A stretch of 64,000 nucleotides of DNA from Amylolactobacillus amylophilus DSM 20533 = JCM 1125 (GCF_001936335.1 NZ_CP018888.1:372001-436000); one strand, 5' to 3'. Shown: positions 1-9,470, counted from the first letter of the stretch. Numbers and translations are program-made. The notes: generated by a model from the sequence alone, not told the origin.

Positions 1-1400
1 GCAGAATAATCCTTGTAAGGCTGGTATTCCTGCTCCAGTTTGCGCCAAGTAGACTTCCTCTCTTCCAGTGTCATTTCCGGATGAGTGTAGACCTCATATT
101 GGAAGTGATCAACCAAAACACCGTATGGTAGGAACGTCATCGTACCTGCGAGATGACTGAACTTGTATTTCGGTGTTTGCTCCTCGAAGAAGAGCTTCAT
201 CCAAGGATAGGCCATGAATTCCATGCTCATGCTAAAGAACTCTGCAGCTTCAGTCGTTGGGAACTGCATGTCAGGCATCTTGATCCATTGCGCCATATAT
301 GTTTGGAATGCGTGTCCCGCCTCGTGCGTAAGCACATCGACGTCACCCATCGTGCCGTTAAAGTTGGCAAAAATAATTGGCGCGTGCCACTTCGGAATAA
401 ATTCGCAGTAGCCACCGCCTTCCTTGCCCTTTTTGGTTACAAGGTCCATCGTCTCATTGTTCACCATGAAGTCAAAGAAACGACCAGTTTCAGGCGACAT
501 TTCATGATACATCTGGTTGGCTTTTGCCACCAGCTCCGCCGGCGTGCCCTTCGGAGTGGCATTTCCCGTTGGAAACTCCAGTCCGAGATCAAAGTAGTCC
601 AGCCTATCCTTACCAAACCGCTTGGCCTGACGCTGGTAGAACCTCGTCACTGCTGGTGTGACGTATTGCTTGATCGCCGCACGATAGTCATTGATCATCT
701 CTTGGTCATAGCCAAACCGGTCACGGTTAGCAAAACTCATCTCGGCAAAGTTAGCAAAGCCAGATTCGTGGGCAATCTTAGTCCGGAGCTTAACGAGCTC
801 GTCGTAGATGCGATCAAAGTCGGTCTCGTGCTCAACGAACCAGGCGGTCCGGGCCTGAGCCGCAGCCTGCCTGACTTCTTGATCCGTGTCGACCGAGTAT
901 TTACCAAGTTGTGATAAATTCAGCAACTCTCCCTGAAATTCAATCTCGGCGCTAGCAATTAACTTATTGTATTCCGTATTCAACATACTCTCTTTTTGGT
1001 AGTCCGGAATCAATTCTTGTTTGAACGTTTTAACTTTATTCTGCGCCATCAGCACAAAGGGCTCTAGGATTGTTCCGTCGGCAACCAGGTCATCCCGAAA
1101 GGGTGACGCCAGAACCGCTCTCGCAAAAGCAGTCTGTAAGTCCTCAACGTGGGGAAAATTTGTGTTCCAGAAATCATTTTCCTGACTGTAGAACTCGTCA
1201 CGTGTGTCGATTGTATAACGGAAGCTGGCTAGCTCCTGATAAGAAATCACATCGCTAAAATAGCCATTAATCTTCTCCACGGCTAGTTTCGCGCTGGCAA
1301 ATCCACCGGCGTTCTGGAAGTTGGTGAGTTCAGCTGTCACCTGCTCTTTCAACAATTCTAGGTCGGGGCGTACGTATTCCACTTCGCTTAATTTAGTCAT
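1..1400 (-). CDS. M3 family oligoendopeptidase (3' end outside window)
   Basis: Cytosolic zinc metallopeptidase that cleaves short peptides. Reading the minus strand from the ATG at 1398-1400 gives 466 uninterrupted codons running off the window edge, so the C-terminus is missing. The HEAGH zinc motif is encoded at 312-326 (around residue 359), preceded by GTMGDVDVLT, which is typical of M3 peptidases. An upstream helical region without clear motifs precedes it. Divergent from the pyruvate oxidase gene. PepF-type and other M3 subfamilies cannot be separated from the visible part. Confidence 0.9.
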   Translation of the reverse strand, partial: MTKLSEVEYVRPDLELLKEQVTAELTNFQNAGGFASAKLAVEKINGYFSDVISYQELASFRYTIDTRDEFYSQENDFWNTNFPHVEDLQTAFARAVLASPFRDDLVADGTILEPFVLMAQNKVKTFKQELIPDYQKESMLNTEYNKLIASAEIEFQGELLNLSQLGKYSVDTDQEVRQAAAQARTAWFVEHETDFDRIYDELVKLRTKIAHESGFANFAEMSFANRDRFGYDQEMINDYRAAIKQYVTPAVTRFYQRQAKRFGKDRLDYFDLGLEFPTGNATPKGTPAELVAKANQMYHEMSPETGRFFDFMVNNETMDLVTKKGKEGGGYCEFIPKWHAPIIFANFNGTMGDVDVLTHEAGHAFQTYMAQWIKMPDMQFPTTEAAEFFSMSMEFMAYPWMKLFFEEQTPKYKFSHLAGTMTFLPYGVLVDHFQYEVYTHPEMTLEERKSTWRKLEQEYQPYKDYS

Positions 1401-1486
1401 CAATCTACTCCTCGCTTATTAATTGTTCTCATTATACTCTAAAAATACCACGCGTAAGCGGTGGATTATTAAATAAAACTTTTTCG

Positions 1487-1500
1487 TGAAAACGTAGACA
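1487..1500. promoter_or_regulatory. cre-like site (CcpA) upstream of pyruvate oxidase
   Basis: TGAAAACGTAGACA matches the catabolite-responsive consensus TGWAANCGNTNWCA at all but one fixed position. It lies just upstream of the -35 box of the pyruvate oxidase promoter. Carbon catabolite control of pox genes is known in lactobacilli; here it is inferred from the motif only. Confidence 0.5.
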
Positions 1501-1506
1501 AAATAT

Positions 1507-1535
1507 TTGAATTACTAACTTTTTGTAAGTATAGT
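1507..1535 (+). promoter_or_regulatory. sigma-A promoter of pyruvate oxidase
   Basis: TTGAAT (1507-1512), 17-nt spacer, TATAGT (1530-1535), about 50 nt before the chosen start codon. Confidence 0.6.
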
Positions 1536-1583
1536 AATGTTGTAAGTAAAATTTTTGAATATTCAATGATGGAGGTCATAACG

Positions 1584-3320
1584 ATGACAGAGAAGATTAA
1601 ATCAGGTATTTCAATGGTCAAGGTCCTTGAGGACTGGGGTGTCGACCATGTCTATGGTATTCCTGGCGGTTCATTCAACAGCATCATGGACGCACTGCAT
1701 TCAGAACAAGACAAAATCAAGTTTATCCAAGTGAGACATGAGGAGGTAGGTGCATTAGCAGCTGTCGGTGATGCTAAGATCTCCGGTCAAATCGGTGTGG
1801 CAATCGGTACTGCTGGACCAGGTGCAACCCACCTATTACAGGGTCTATACGACGCTAAGATGGATCACGTACCAATGTTAGCGTTAGTCGGCCAAGTTGG
1901 CGCCCAGGCAATGAATACCGATGGGTTCCAAGAAATGGACGAAGTCCCAATGTTTGGTGATGTCGCTGTTTACAACAGAACGGTGATGACGCCAGAATCA
2001 CTGCCACACGTTGTAGACCAAGCCATCAAGCATGCCTACGAGCAAAAGGGACCTGCAGTTGTTGTTATTCCTGTCAGCATGGGCTGGGTTGATATTGATG
2101 ATACGTTTAAATCTACCGCCGCAAACTACACTGTTAATTATCCAGCACCAAAAGATGATGATCTCCATAAAGTACTGGACATGATTAAGGCAGCAAAACG
2201 GCCTTTAATTTATATTGGCCAAGGAGCAAAACGCGCATCGACTGAAGTACAAGAATTTGCGCAGATGTATTCACTACCAATTACATCAACTGCACCAGCA
2301 AAGGGCATCGTACCGGATTCAAATATTGCCTATCTGGCTAGCGCAGGCCGGGTAGCTACGAAACCAGCTGTTGAGGCGCTGCCCCAAACGGACCTGATCT
2401 TCTTCGTTGGTTCAGACTTCCCATTTGCACAGTACTTCTTCAACCCAGCTGCCAAATTCATTCAGATTGATATTGATTCATCGAAGTTTGGTAAGAGACA
2501 CCATACGGACTTGGCAATCATGGCAGACGCTAAGAAGTCGCTCCAGCGTTTAATCGAGTTAGGCGAGCAACAGCCTGAATCTGCTTGGTATAAAGCAAAT
2601 ATCGAGAATAATAAGAATTGGAAAGCTTGGGTTAAGAAGATGGGCGAGAGCACGATAACCCCACTACGAGTTGAGCCAATCTTTAAGGAGATTAACCGGA
2701 TTGCAAAAGACGACGCTATCTTTACCGTTGACGTCGGTAATGTAACAATCGATGGTCTCCGCTTCCTTGACATGAATCCAAAACAAAGCTTCACTACTTC
2801 CGGTTGGTTTGCAACTATGGGCTACGCAATGCCAGCAGCAATTGGTGGCCAACTCAGTTACCCCGACCGTCAAGTCTTCTCAATCTCCGGTGATGGCGGC
2901 TTCGCAATGGTTGCACAAGATATCATCACCCAGGTGAAGTACAACTTACCAATTACCAACGTGATTCTTTCTAACGAATCATTTGGCTTCATCAAGGCAG
3001 AACAAGATGACACGAAACAAAGCCATTATGGTGTAGATATCGCTGGCGCTGACTGGGGTGCAGTTGGAACTGCGCTTGGTGCTAAGGGCTTCACGGTCCA
3101 CAACGTTGACGAGCTACACGAGGCATTTAAATTTGCGAAGGACACAAAGATTCCGATCGTAATTGATGTTAAGATTGCAGATGAGCGCCCACTGCCAGTG
3201 GAACAGCTCCAACTAGATCCTGATAACTTCAGTGCAGAAGAAATCAAAGCCTTCAATGAGATTTACGATAGCGCTGATTTAGTACCATTCTCTAAGTACC
3301 TCAAAGACTTCAATGCATAA
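1584..3320 (+). CDS. spxB: Pyruvate oxidase (acetyl phosphate and H2O2 forming)
   Basis: Thiamine-diphosphate and FAD enzyme converting pyruvate, phosphate and O2 to acetyl phosphate, CO2 and H2O2. The N-terminal segment (YGIPGGSFNS, QVRHEEVGALAA, GTAGPGATHL) and the C-terminal TPP motif (SISGDGGFAM ... ILSN) follow the Lactobacillus plantarum Pox pattern, and 578 residues is close to the family length. An upstream ATG at 1566 exists, but GGAGG at 1571-1575 lies 8 nt before the ATG at 1584, so the latter is the start. A single-gene transcript is likely: own promoter upstream, terminator downstream. Acetolactate synthase is the main alternative, but the N-terminal sequence fits oxidase better. 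Known homologs are also called pox5. Confidence 0.9.
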   Translation: MTEKIKSGISMVKVLEDWGVDHVYGIPGGSFNSIMDALHSEQDKIKFIQVRHEEVGALAAVGDAKISGQIGVAIGTAGPGATHLLQGLYDAKMDHVPMLALVGQVGAQAMNTDGFQEMDEVPMFGDVAVYNRTVMTPESLPHVVDQAIKHAYEQKGPAVVVIPVSMGWVDIDDTFKSTAANYTVNYPAPKDDDLHKVLDMIKAAKRPLIYIGQGAKRASTEVQEFAQMYSLPITSTAPAKGIVPDSNIAYLASAGRVATKPAVEALPQTDLIFFVGSDFPFAQYFFNPAAKFIQIDIDSSKFGKRHHTDLAIMADAKKSLQRLIELGEQQPESAWYKANIENNKNWKAWVKKMGESTITPLRVEPIFKEINRIAKDDAIFTVDVGNVTIDGLRFLDMNPKQSFTTSGWFATMGYAMPAAIGGQLSYPDRQVFSISGDGGFAMVAQDIITQVKYNLPITNVILSNESFGFIKAEQDDTKQSHYGVDIAGADWGAVGTALGAKGFTVHNVDELHEAFKFAKDTKIPIVIDVKIADERPLPVEQLQLDPDNFSAEEIKAFNEIYDSADLVPFSKYLKDFNA

Positions 3321-3344
3321 TTAATCCTGTCAAACATGGCAACA

Positions 3345-3384
3345 TTAAAAAAACTCGAATCCATTTAAATTGGACTCGAGTTTT
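3345..3384. terminator. Bidirectional intrinsic terminator
   Basis: ACTCGAATCCA (3353-3363) pairs with TGGACTCGAGT (3371-3381), one mismatch, with A-run before and T-run after. It serves pyruvate oxidase and the convergent minus-strand small genes. Confidence 0.8.
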
Positions 3385-3392
3385 ATTTTGCC

Positions 3393-3560
3393 CTACCTGA
3401 TTACAATCAACACAATTGCGCCAATCATGAATGCGAAAGCCAGTAACATCATCAATACACCGTGGCGGGTTCTGTTGTCTCTAAATGCCTTAATTGCCAT
3501 GAAAAAGTCGACCACGCTCATTAGAACGACGAAGAGAATGCCAAATATATATGTATCCAT
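3393..3560 (-). CDS. Small membrane protein, 55 aa
   Basis: Short protein with two hydrophobic segments (IFGILFVVLMSVVDFFMAI and VLMMLLAFAFMIGAIVLIVI) separated by a basic turn (RDNRTRH), so a two-helix membrane protein. The start is the ATG at 3558-3560, because GAGGG lies just upstream; a longer reading from 3602 would run through the preceding terminator. Last gene of a minus-strand cluster with the YtxH-like protein and the metal exporter. Function unknown. Confidence 0.65.
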   Translation of the reverse strand: MDTYIFGILFVVLMSVVDFFMAIKAFRDNRTRHGVLMMLLAFAFMIGAIVLIVIR

Positions 3561-3572
3561 TATTTTACCCTC

Positions 3573-3600
3573 AAAAAAAAGGATGAAAATCAGTTCATCC
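3573..3600 (-). terminator. Intrinsic terminator
   Basis: On the minus strand GGATGAA ... TTCATCC is followed by eight T. It ends the gene at 3610-3858 and sits directly before the ribosome binding site of the 55-aa gene. Confidence 0.7.
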
Positions 3601-3609
3601 AATAATAGT

Positions 3610-3858
3610 TTAGCGTTTTAATTTATCAATACGATCACTAATCTCATCACCAGCACGCCTGATAGTCCGCTTGGTATCTTCGTAGATATCTTGTGATTTA
3701 TCCTTAATCTTGTCTGTGTCGATGTTCTCGGCCTTTTCTTTCACCTTCCCTGCGACGTCCTTCGTCGTTTCAGATACCTTCTTGAAAGTGTCGCTCTTCT
3801 TCACATCTTCTACACTCTCAGTAATCTTATTTTTGATTTTATCGAAATCAAATGCCAT
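3610..3858 (-). CDS. Small charged alpha-helical protein, YtxH/CsbD-like
   Basis: 82 residues, almost entirely charged helix, with repeated K-x-K-x-x-A/T patterns (KKVSETTKDVAGKVKEKAEN). Composition resembles the stress-associated YtxH or CsbD-like proteins of Firmicutes; no catalytic motif is visible. A strong AGGAGG precedes the ATG. It follows the metal exporter by 12 nt on the same strand, so the two are probably co-transcribed. Exact family uncertain. Confidence 0.6.
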   Translation of the reverse strand: MAFDFDKIKNKITESVEDVKKSDTFKKVSETTKDVAGKVKEKAENIDTDKIKDKSQDIYEDTKRTIRRAGDEISDRIDKLKR

Positions 3859-3870
3859 TGCTGCTACCTC

Positions 3871-4758
3871 CTAATCATTCTTACCAATCTCTATCATCTG
3901 TTCATCTGCACCACGCCGACATTCAGCCTGCAATGTGACGTGATTGATTGTAAACTTATTATACAATTGCTCGGCAACTTTGTCATAGATTGTTTCTAGC
4001 TCACTAACTGTCATGGCAGAATCGACATTGATATGCGCATCCATCATAATTTGCTCACCACTGAAGCGCCAAATGTGCACATGATGGATATTTTTGATTT
4101 CCGGAACCGCTAACACCGTCTCCTTAACCGCTTCAAGCGCAATATCCGGATTAGACTCCATCAATATGTTAATACTCTCAACTACTATTCTGACTGCCTC
4201 ACGTAATACAATGAGCGCAACCAGAATCGTAATGGCAGGATCGAGCCATGTAATATGCCAGAACTTGATGAAGATTGCAGCAACAATGACCCCCACTGAG
4301 GAAACGGCATCTGATAACATATGCAAAAAAGTCGATTTAACATTTAGATTGCGTTTGCTGTCGGCATGCATCACGACCATGGAAATAAAGTTGCCTAGTA
4401 GTCCAACGATGGACACTACCAACATCACATTGCCACCAATCTCCACCGGCTCGCTGAACCTTCTTAAAGCTTCGACAATCAAGAAGCCGGAAATGACGAG
4501 CAAGATGATTGCATTAGTAAAGGCAGCAAGAATCTCCGCCCGTTTATAACCGAACGTCTTCTTGCTATTCTTGTGCTTTTGAGAAATTCTGTGGGACACG
4601 AAGCTCAGTAGGATTGCCCCCACATCTCCTAGATTATGGACCGCATCTGACAAAAGTGCGAGGGAACCAGAGACAACGCCACCAATAAATTCGGCCAACG
4701 TGATTACCACATTAAAGACAGTAACCCAGAGAAATTTTTTAGATAATCGATCGTGCAT
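3871..4758 (-). CDS. czcD: Cation diffusion facilitator metal exporter
   Basis: Membrane antiporter moving Zn2+ or similar divalent cations out of the cell in exchange for protons. 295 residues: six predicted transmembrane helices in the first about 200 residues, with the metal-site motif SDAVHNLGDVG in helix 2 and a second SDAVSSVG in helix 5, then a cytoplasmic domain with HHVHIWRF. AAGGGG lies before the ATG. No metal-sensor gene is adjacent, so regulation is not visible. Metal specificity cannot be read from sequence alone. Confidence 0.85.
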   Translation of the reverse strand: MHDRLSKKFLWVTVFNVVITLAEFIGGVVSGSLALLSDAVHNLGDVGAILLSFVSHRISQKHKNSKKTFGYKRAEILAAFTNAIILLVISGFLIVEALRRFSEPVEIGGNVMLVVSIVGLLGNFISMVVMHADSKRNLNVKSTFLHMLSDAVSSVGVIVAAIFIKFWHITWLDPAITILVALIVLREAVRIVVESINILMESNPDIALEAVKETVLAVPEIKNIHHVHIWRFSGEQIMMDAHINVDSAMTVSELETIYDKVAEQLYNKFTINHVTLQAECRRGADEQMIEIGKND

Positions 4759-4835
4759 GTTCGCCCCTTCTTAGCTATTTTATCAGCCGTTATTTTTTAC
4801 TTACGACCTCAGTATAGCAAACTGGACGAAAAAAA

Positions 4836-4860
4836 GAAGCTAGCTAATTACCCTAGCTTC
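4836..4860 (-). terminator. Terminator overlapping the coding end
   Basis: GAAGCTAG / CTAGCTTC arms with seven T on the minus strand. The 5' arm encodes the last residues of the 87-aa protein, whose stop codon (4840-4842) lies in the 3' arm. Confidence 0.75.
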
Positions 4861-5103
4861 AATATCAATTTCTGGACAACGGTGTGCTTGACGGAACTTA
4901 TCAATTGCTCGTTGCATTTTCTTCTTCGCAATCACAGTACGATAAACCAGATCATATGCGTGTTCATCATCACAATTATCATATTCCAGGATGGTGACAA
5001 AGGCTGAGTTCTCATAGATTTTCTGGACACGGCCAGTAAACTCCTTCTCCATCACTCCGTTTGGTTGACAAATAACTAATTCTCCGACTTTAAGTTCTGA
5101 CAT
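4840..5103 (-). CDS. Conserved hypothetical protein, 87 aa (DUF2187-like)
   Basis: Small soluble protein; the N-terminal part (SELKVGELVICQPNG ... FTGRVQKIYENSAFVTIL) looks like a small beta-barrel, as in DUF2187/YkvS-type proteins, followed by a charged helix. The ATG at 5101-5103 is preceded by AAAGGGG with 8-nt spacing; a GTG at 5112 has no useful ribosome binding site. The family assignment is tentative and no function is known. Confidence 0.55.
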   Translation of the reverse strand: MSELKVGELVICQPNGVMEKEFTGRVQKIYENSAFVTILEYDNCDDEHAYDLVYRTVIAKKKMQRAIDKFRQAHRCPEIDIEARVIS

Positions 5104-5112
5104 AAACAACAC

Positions 5113-5831
5113 CCCTTTCTATTTAACACATATTATACTTATGGTTTAGATAAATCAAAAGCCCTGTCAATAAAATGTAATAAACTACATTGTTATTTAT
5201 TGATACACATTTATACTTATAGTCGGACCGGAAATGATGAAAATCCCTTATTATTCACGGTTTTGAGCAATTGCTTCTTCGTCGGATTTAACACTACAAG
5301 TTATTATCAGAATTATTTTTGTTATGTAACAAAATATACTGCAGGAATACCGCACACTCTCGTCATAGCAAAAATCTAATAAGCGTTATCAACTCGTGAT
5401 TTTTCGGATCAATTTACTTCCCTTCAGCAGGAGCAACTATAATAAATAGTATTATACAAATGAGAAAGATACGTTCGTCTTCGCTGGGAAAACAGCTTTA
5501 GCTAAAGGTCCCTTGTGAAGCAAATTGATTTATACAGATAAAATAAGAAAAATGGAATTCTACACTCCTCTAGAAGGTAGAAGTTCAAACTTAGTTGCAA
5601 AGATTATGTGGCTGAGCATCTTTACAAGTATTATTAAACTCTATTCTGACCCTTTTGTCATCGATTTTGGGGTACCTACTTTTTTTATTTTTCCGAAAAA
5701 TCCGGAACCCCAATAGATTGAACATTAATTATCCTATAATAATGAATTTTTTATCATTAACTGCCTAATCATGTAAAATATAAGTAAGCAGATAGGATGC
5801 TACCAACATTTATTATAGGAAAGGTGATGAC
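5113..5831. other. Non-coding stretch without recognised feature
   Basis: About 700 nt with no convincing gene on either strand. A palindromic block near 5670-5712 (GGGGTACC ... GGAACCCC) may be an old insertion-sequence end. It lies upstream of the decayed regulator and surface-protein genes. Confidence 0.4.
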
Positions 5832-6191
5832 ATGCAGTATTCATTATTATTTGAGAAAGATGATCACCTCAAATATCAAATTATTCGCACAATTATTCAT
5901 CACCCAGGTATGACCGTCAGTCAGAACCATTTATTCAGTCAACTAGATTGATCACCCTATAAACTCGAGCAATCGCTAAACGAACTGAATGCCGACTTCA
6001 TCAGTCTTGGCCACTCCACAGACACACACATCGATTTAACGCAAAAAGGAATCATTCAGGGCTTTAAGCTGAGTACGTTATTACTACAAGAGCTAGGTCT
6101 CAAGTACATCAACAAATCACCCTTATTTACCGTATTGAAATACGAATTTTTCTACGACCAAGCCGTTACGAAGACTCGCTTTAGAGAATAA
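5832..6191 (+). pseudogene. HTH regulator remnant (Mga-like), interrupted by TGA
   Basis: From the ATG at 5832 (after AGGAAAGGTGATGAC) the frame gives 119 residues, with one in-frame TGA at 5949-5951 in the middle of a helix-turn-helix-like stretch (HHPGMTVSQNHLFSQLD, stop, SPYKLEQSLNELNADF). It resembles the N-terminal DNA-binding domains of Mga/PRD-type regulators of surface proteins in lactobacilli, but family regulators are about 500 residues, so this is truncated too. It sits directly upstream of a decayed cell-wall protein gene, its likely former target. Assignment tentative. Confidence 0.5.
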
Positions 6192-6202
6192 AATTACCTT
6201 AG

Positions 6203-7363
6203 AAGGATACGCATAAGACACCGGAAACGCAGGCCTTTCTTGATACTCAGGCTAAGACGCTCTCAGCTGCGACTGGGTTCGTCTCCTTTGACCCTGTTGT
6301 GCCAGACGGTTATGTGTTAGCAGACAAGTTGCTCTACTCTCATATTTTTACCTATGTGGGGAAACGAGCAGAAGGTGGTCTACATCCCCGTGGTTCACCA
6401 AACTGTCCACATGGATAATGATTGGTTAGACTATCTCACTAACCTTAGTTACGAATTCTATGACTCACAGGACCAAGAGATTAACGAAAACTTCGACACT
6501 TACAAGATTGCCTGCTTACAGGAACGTGACTTAGCCACCAAACAAACTAGGTATATTCCCTACTCTGGTCGAATCAATGGCTTACGTTTGACCAAACTAC
6601 CTACTGTAGAGCTCCCGACGTTGCCATACGTGAAATATTTCGTCAACAACGTTACAGAAACACGCTCACTCGGTGGCTTCTGGGTCAGCTTTTCCTCGAA
6701 TTATCAACTAGTAGATGGTGCGTTGCTCGAGCTACCACCTGAGAACATTCGGGTAACCATCAACAAGCAAGCAAATAATGAGACGGAGAAACCGGTAATG
6801 GCAATCCTGGCGAATCCGAGAACCCTGGTGATAAACCGGTGGATCCGACTGAGCCAGCTGAACCACCCGAATTGGTTATTCCGGAGAACCCACCAGAGAC
6901 AGTGGCACCAACGATTCCAGCAGTGCCAATTACTCAGCCAGATAATCCAGCAACTGTAACAACACCAACAAAAGTAGCACTCGTTGATCCGCAACCAACA
7001 CCTGTACTAGAACGGGATCTGGTTTCCAGTCCAACAAGTACTCCAAATTATGTTGCGCAAACCACACCGACATCGGCGGATAGGATGGCACCAGACGTAC
7101 CGTCTAAGGAATCCAGTCGAAATAGTCAGGTCGGTCCCAGCTCCATCGTTAAAATTCAGCTACCAAAAACCCAAGCTGCAGTTGCCATACCTGCTAACTC
7201 CGACAAGAAGCATCAGAAACCGGATAAACCAGAACCAATGATTGCCTACCTTGGCGGAGGAGGCAGTTCAGGAGTAGCCTTACCTGGTGGTGGTACTGAA
7301 TCATCCCAACTTGGGCTATACTTTGCTAGCCTCTCGGGTGTGGTGAACTTTGGTTCCAGATAG
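6203..7363 (+). pseudogene. Decayed cell-surface protein gene (at least two frameshifts)
   Basis: Three consecutive frames are needed: about 6203-6355 (ETQAFLDTQAKTLSAATGFV), 6354-about 6790 (VVYIPVVHQTVHMDNDW onward), and about 6790-7363, a Pro/Thr/Glu-rich wall-spanning region (PGDKPVDPTEPAEPPEL). The end (ALPGGGTESSQLGLYFASL) resembles a damaged LPxTG sorting signal followed by a shortened hydrophobic helix without the basic tail. No start with a ribosome binding site is visible. A former sortase-anchored surface protein. Confidence 0.6.
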
Positions 7364-7399
7364 TATCAATCCTAGAGATGAGCCCATAAAAACTAGAAA

Positions 7400-7437
7400 T
7401 GACGATGCTGATTAATTACATATCAGTGTCGTTTTTT
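7400..7437 (+). terminator. Intrinsic terminator
   Basis: GACGATGCTGAT ... ATCAGTGTCGT hairpin followed by T7, after the surface-protein pseudogene. Confidence 0.7.
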
Positions 7438-7540
7438 TCTTCACTAGAATATTCCGGAAAACAAATAGAATAATATTCTAAATGAAATGCATGAATAATT
7501 TTTTTCAAGTATACTGTAGTCATAAGGAATGGTATTCAAG

Positions 7541-8386
7541 ATGATTAATATTAAGAAATTTGTTAGTATTCGTAAAAAACTCGGTCTATCACAAACGGAA
7601 TTATCTCAGGGCATATGTACACAGGCCACCCTCAGTAAGTTCGAAAACCTCGGCCGCATTCCATCAATTAGAATTATCACGCAACTCTGCGACCGCATGA
7701 ACATCTCATTAAGCGACTTAATGGTGGACGCCACCGTCACCGCTGTTGATGCACTGTTTGACAAGGCTGATTTCAATCTCATTACCTATGATTATGATGC
7801 AATTCGAAATATTCTCAGCCAAATCGTACCTGAGAAGCTCACTGCTTCTGAAAAATGGCATTACAATTATCTGAAGGGTAGTGTGGCGCTATATGACGAG
7901 CATGATCTAGTGGCTAGCCTATTCTACTTCAACACCATTTTAACTGATCCAGAAATAGACGATACAAGCATTTACTACCTTCTCGCATTATCTGGCTGTG
8001 GTCAAATATACGAGAAGAAGAACGACGTCGAAAAGGCAGAGCATTATTTCAACATCGTCTTTGACAGCGTGATGCATAAGCATATTGATGATTCACACTC
8101 AGCAATTCAGATCCTCAGCATTCTCTTGAACGGCGGTGTCTTCTATGCACAAAAGCAGGACTACGATACGAGTAACTCGCTCCTCAACTACGCGTACCAT
8201 ACGTGTTCGGACAACCACATCACATATTATCTTGCACGGATCATCTACCAGCTGGCACAAAACGCCATTGCGACTAAGCAGCCACAGCATCTGATTCAGG
8301 AATATATCAGCGATGCTCGCGCATTTGCCCGCCTAAACAACAACACTACTCTACTCCAGAAAATTGCAGCACTCAACAAGAATTGA
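7541..8386 (+). CDS. XRE-type HTH regulator with TPR-like C-terminus (RNPP/Rgg-like)
   Basis: 281 residues. Residues 1-60 form an XRE helix-turn-helix (IRKKLGLSQTELSQGICTQATLSKFENLGRIP). The rest is helical with TPR-like periodicity (YFNTILTDPEI, AEHYFNIVFDS), the architecture of peptide-sensing RNPP regulators such as Rgg, PlcR and PrgX. AAGGA lies 12 nt before the ATG at 7541; an ATG at 7529 abuts it and is less likely. No obvious short peptide pheromone gene is adjacent, so peptide sensing is an inference from architecture. Confidence 0.7.
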   Translation: MINIKKFVSIRKKLGLSQTELSQGICTQATLSKFENLGRIPSIRIITQLCDRMNISLSDLMVDATVTAVDALFDKADFNLITYDYDAIRNILSQIVPEKLTASEKWHYNYLKGSVALYDEHDLVASLFYFNTILTDPEIDDTSIYYLLALSGCGQIYEKKNDVEKAEHYFNIVFDSVMHKHIDDSHSAIQILSILLNGGVFYAQKQDYDTSNSLLNYAYHTCSDNHITYYLARIIYQLAQNAIATKQPQHLIQEYISDARAFARLNNNTTLLQKIAALNKN

Positions 8387-8477
8387 GTTGCATGATTCTA
8401 TTAACACGTTATCATTGCCTTCAGTTTCTCATTTTGTCATGCTTGAATTAGATAAAATGCACTGGAGGTTTTTTTGA

Positions 8478-9422
8478 ATGCTGAAATATTTCAAGGTTGA
8501 CCAGAATGGACTCAAAGAAGCACAAGGGCAAGATCATAACATAATCCTTTTAGAAGAGGAGCACGACCCGAAATACACGGATCAATTAATCGAAAAATAT
8601 GACCTCCCAAACGACCTCTTCCTGGGTTCCAATCTGCCTGAAGAAGTGACACGGTTGGAGCACCTCGAAGGAACGAAGCTAAATAACCCAACTTCTCTCG
8701 TCCTCATGGATTTGTCCGCCAACATGGAACATTCGATTGAAGAACGGCTACAGCCCCTCTCATTTATCAAGTCCGACGAATTATTAATCCTACATATCTG
8801 TGAGAACTCCGATTTCTTCGAACGACTCCTAGAGAAATTCGGTCCCCAAATCACGAATTACACCGAGTTTGTTGCGTGGAGTATCTTTCAGATTTCGACC
8901 CACTTTCTAAAGGACCTACAGGAACGTAAGAAGATTATTGACGATCTGGAGAATTCCGCTAAGACGACCGCAAAGAATGAGGAGCTTTTTCGCATGATCG
9001 ATGCTGAACGCAACATGACATACCTCCAGGAGACACTCAATAACCAGCATTCCACGCTGAAAGAACTATTTGAAGAGACCGATTTCGTGGCAGAACTCGA
9101 TAACGCAGGCCTGATTTACGACATTCAGCTCCGTGATCGGCAGGCAAAGAAGATGGTTGATGTCTATACTAGTCTGATGGAGAATATCAGCGGTTTATTC
9201 ACAGATATGATGAACAACAATCTCAATCATTTGATGAAATACCTCGATTCACTCTCGATAGTGCTATCCGTTCCCGCGCTGATTGGGACCATCTGGGGCA
9301 TGAATGCGGGTGGCCTCCTGTTTAAGAAAAGTAGTTATGGCTTTCTCATTATTTTAGCAATCTCGATTATCCTAGGCGCATTAATGGCGTTACACCTGTA
9401 CAAGAAGGATTATTCTAAATGA
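8478..9422 (+). CDS. CorA-family divalent cation channel
   Basis: 314 residues with a large cytoplasmic N-terminal domain and two C-terminal transmembrane helices; the signature GMN occurs at the end of the first (GTIWGMNAGG), and the protein ends with a basic tail (LYKKDYSK). This is the layout of CorA Mg2+/Co2+ channels, which work as pentamers. GGAGG precedes the ATG. The cytoplasmic domain is divergent, so the transported ion is not certain. Confidence 0.85.
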   Translation: MLKYFKVDQNGLKEAQGQDHNIILLEEEHDPKYTDQLIEKYDLPNDLFLGSNLPEEVTRLEHLEGTKLNNPTSLVLMDLSANMEHSIEERLQPLSFIKSDELLILHICENSDFFERLLEKFGPQITNYTEFVAWSIFQISTHFLKDLQERKKIIDDLENSAKTTAKNEELFRMIDAERNMTYLQETLNNQHSTLKELFEETDFVAELDNAGLIYDIQLRDRQAKKMVDVYTSLMENISGLFTDMMNNNLNHLMKYLDSLSIVLSVPALIGTIWGMNAGGLLFKKSSYGFLIILAISIILGALMALHLYKKDYSK

Positions 9423-9441
9423 ACGATTTAGGAAAATCCTG

Positions 9442-9470
9442 TTGACATTTTAATTATAAAATAATATATT
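9442..9470 (+). promoter_or_regulatory. Strong sigma-A promoter of the TrpX-like leader
   Basis: TTGACA (9442-9447), 17-nt spacer, TATATT (9465-9470). It drives the leader ORF and, if terminators are passed, the binding-protein gene at 9853. Confidence 0.75.

Noticed and set aside
153-914. Long plus-strand frame opposite the M3 peptidase
   Set aside because: Antisense shadow of a well-supported gene.
5525-5716. 63-codon frame in the gap before the HTH remnant
   Set aside because: No ribosome binding site, no family resemblance and low complexity; probably chance.
7163-7180. LPKTQ as a sortase signal in the surface protein
   Set aside because: It is not followed by a hydrophobic helix; the later LPGGGT plus hydrophobic stretch is the likelier relic.
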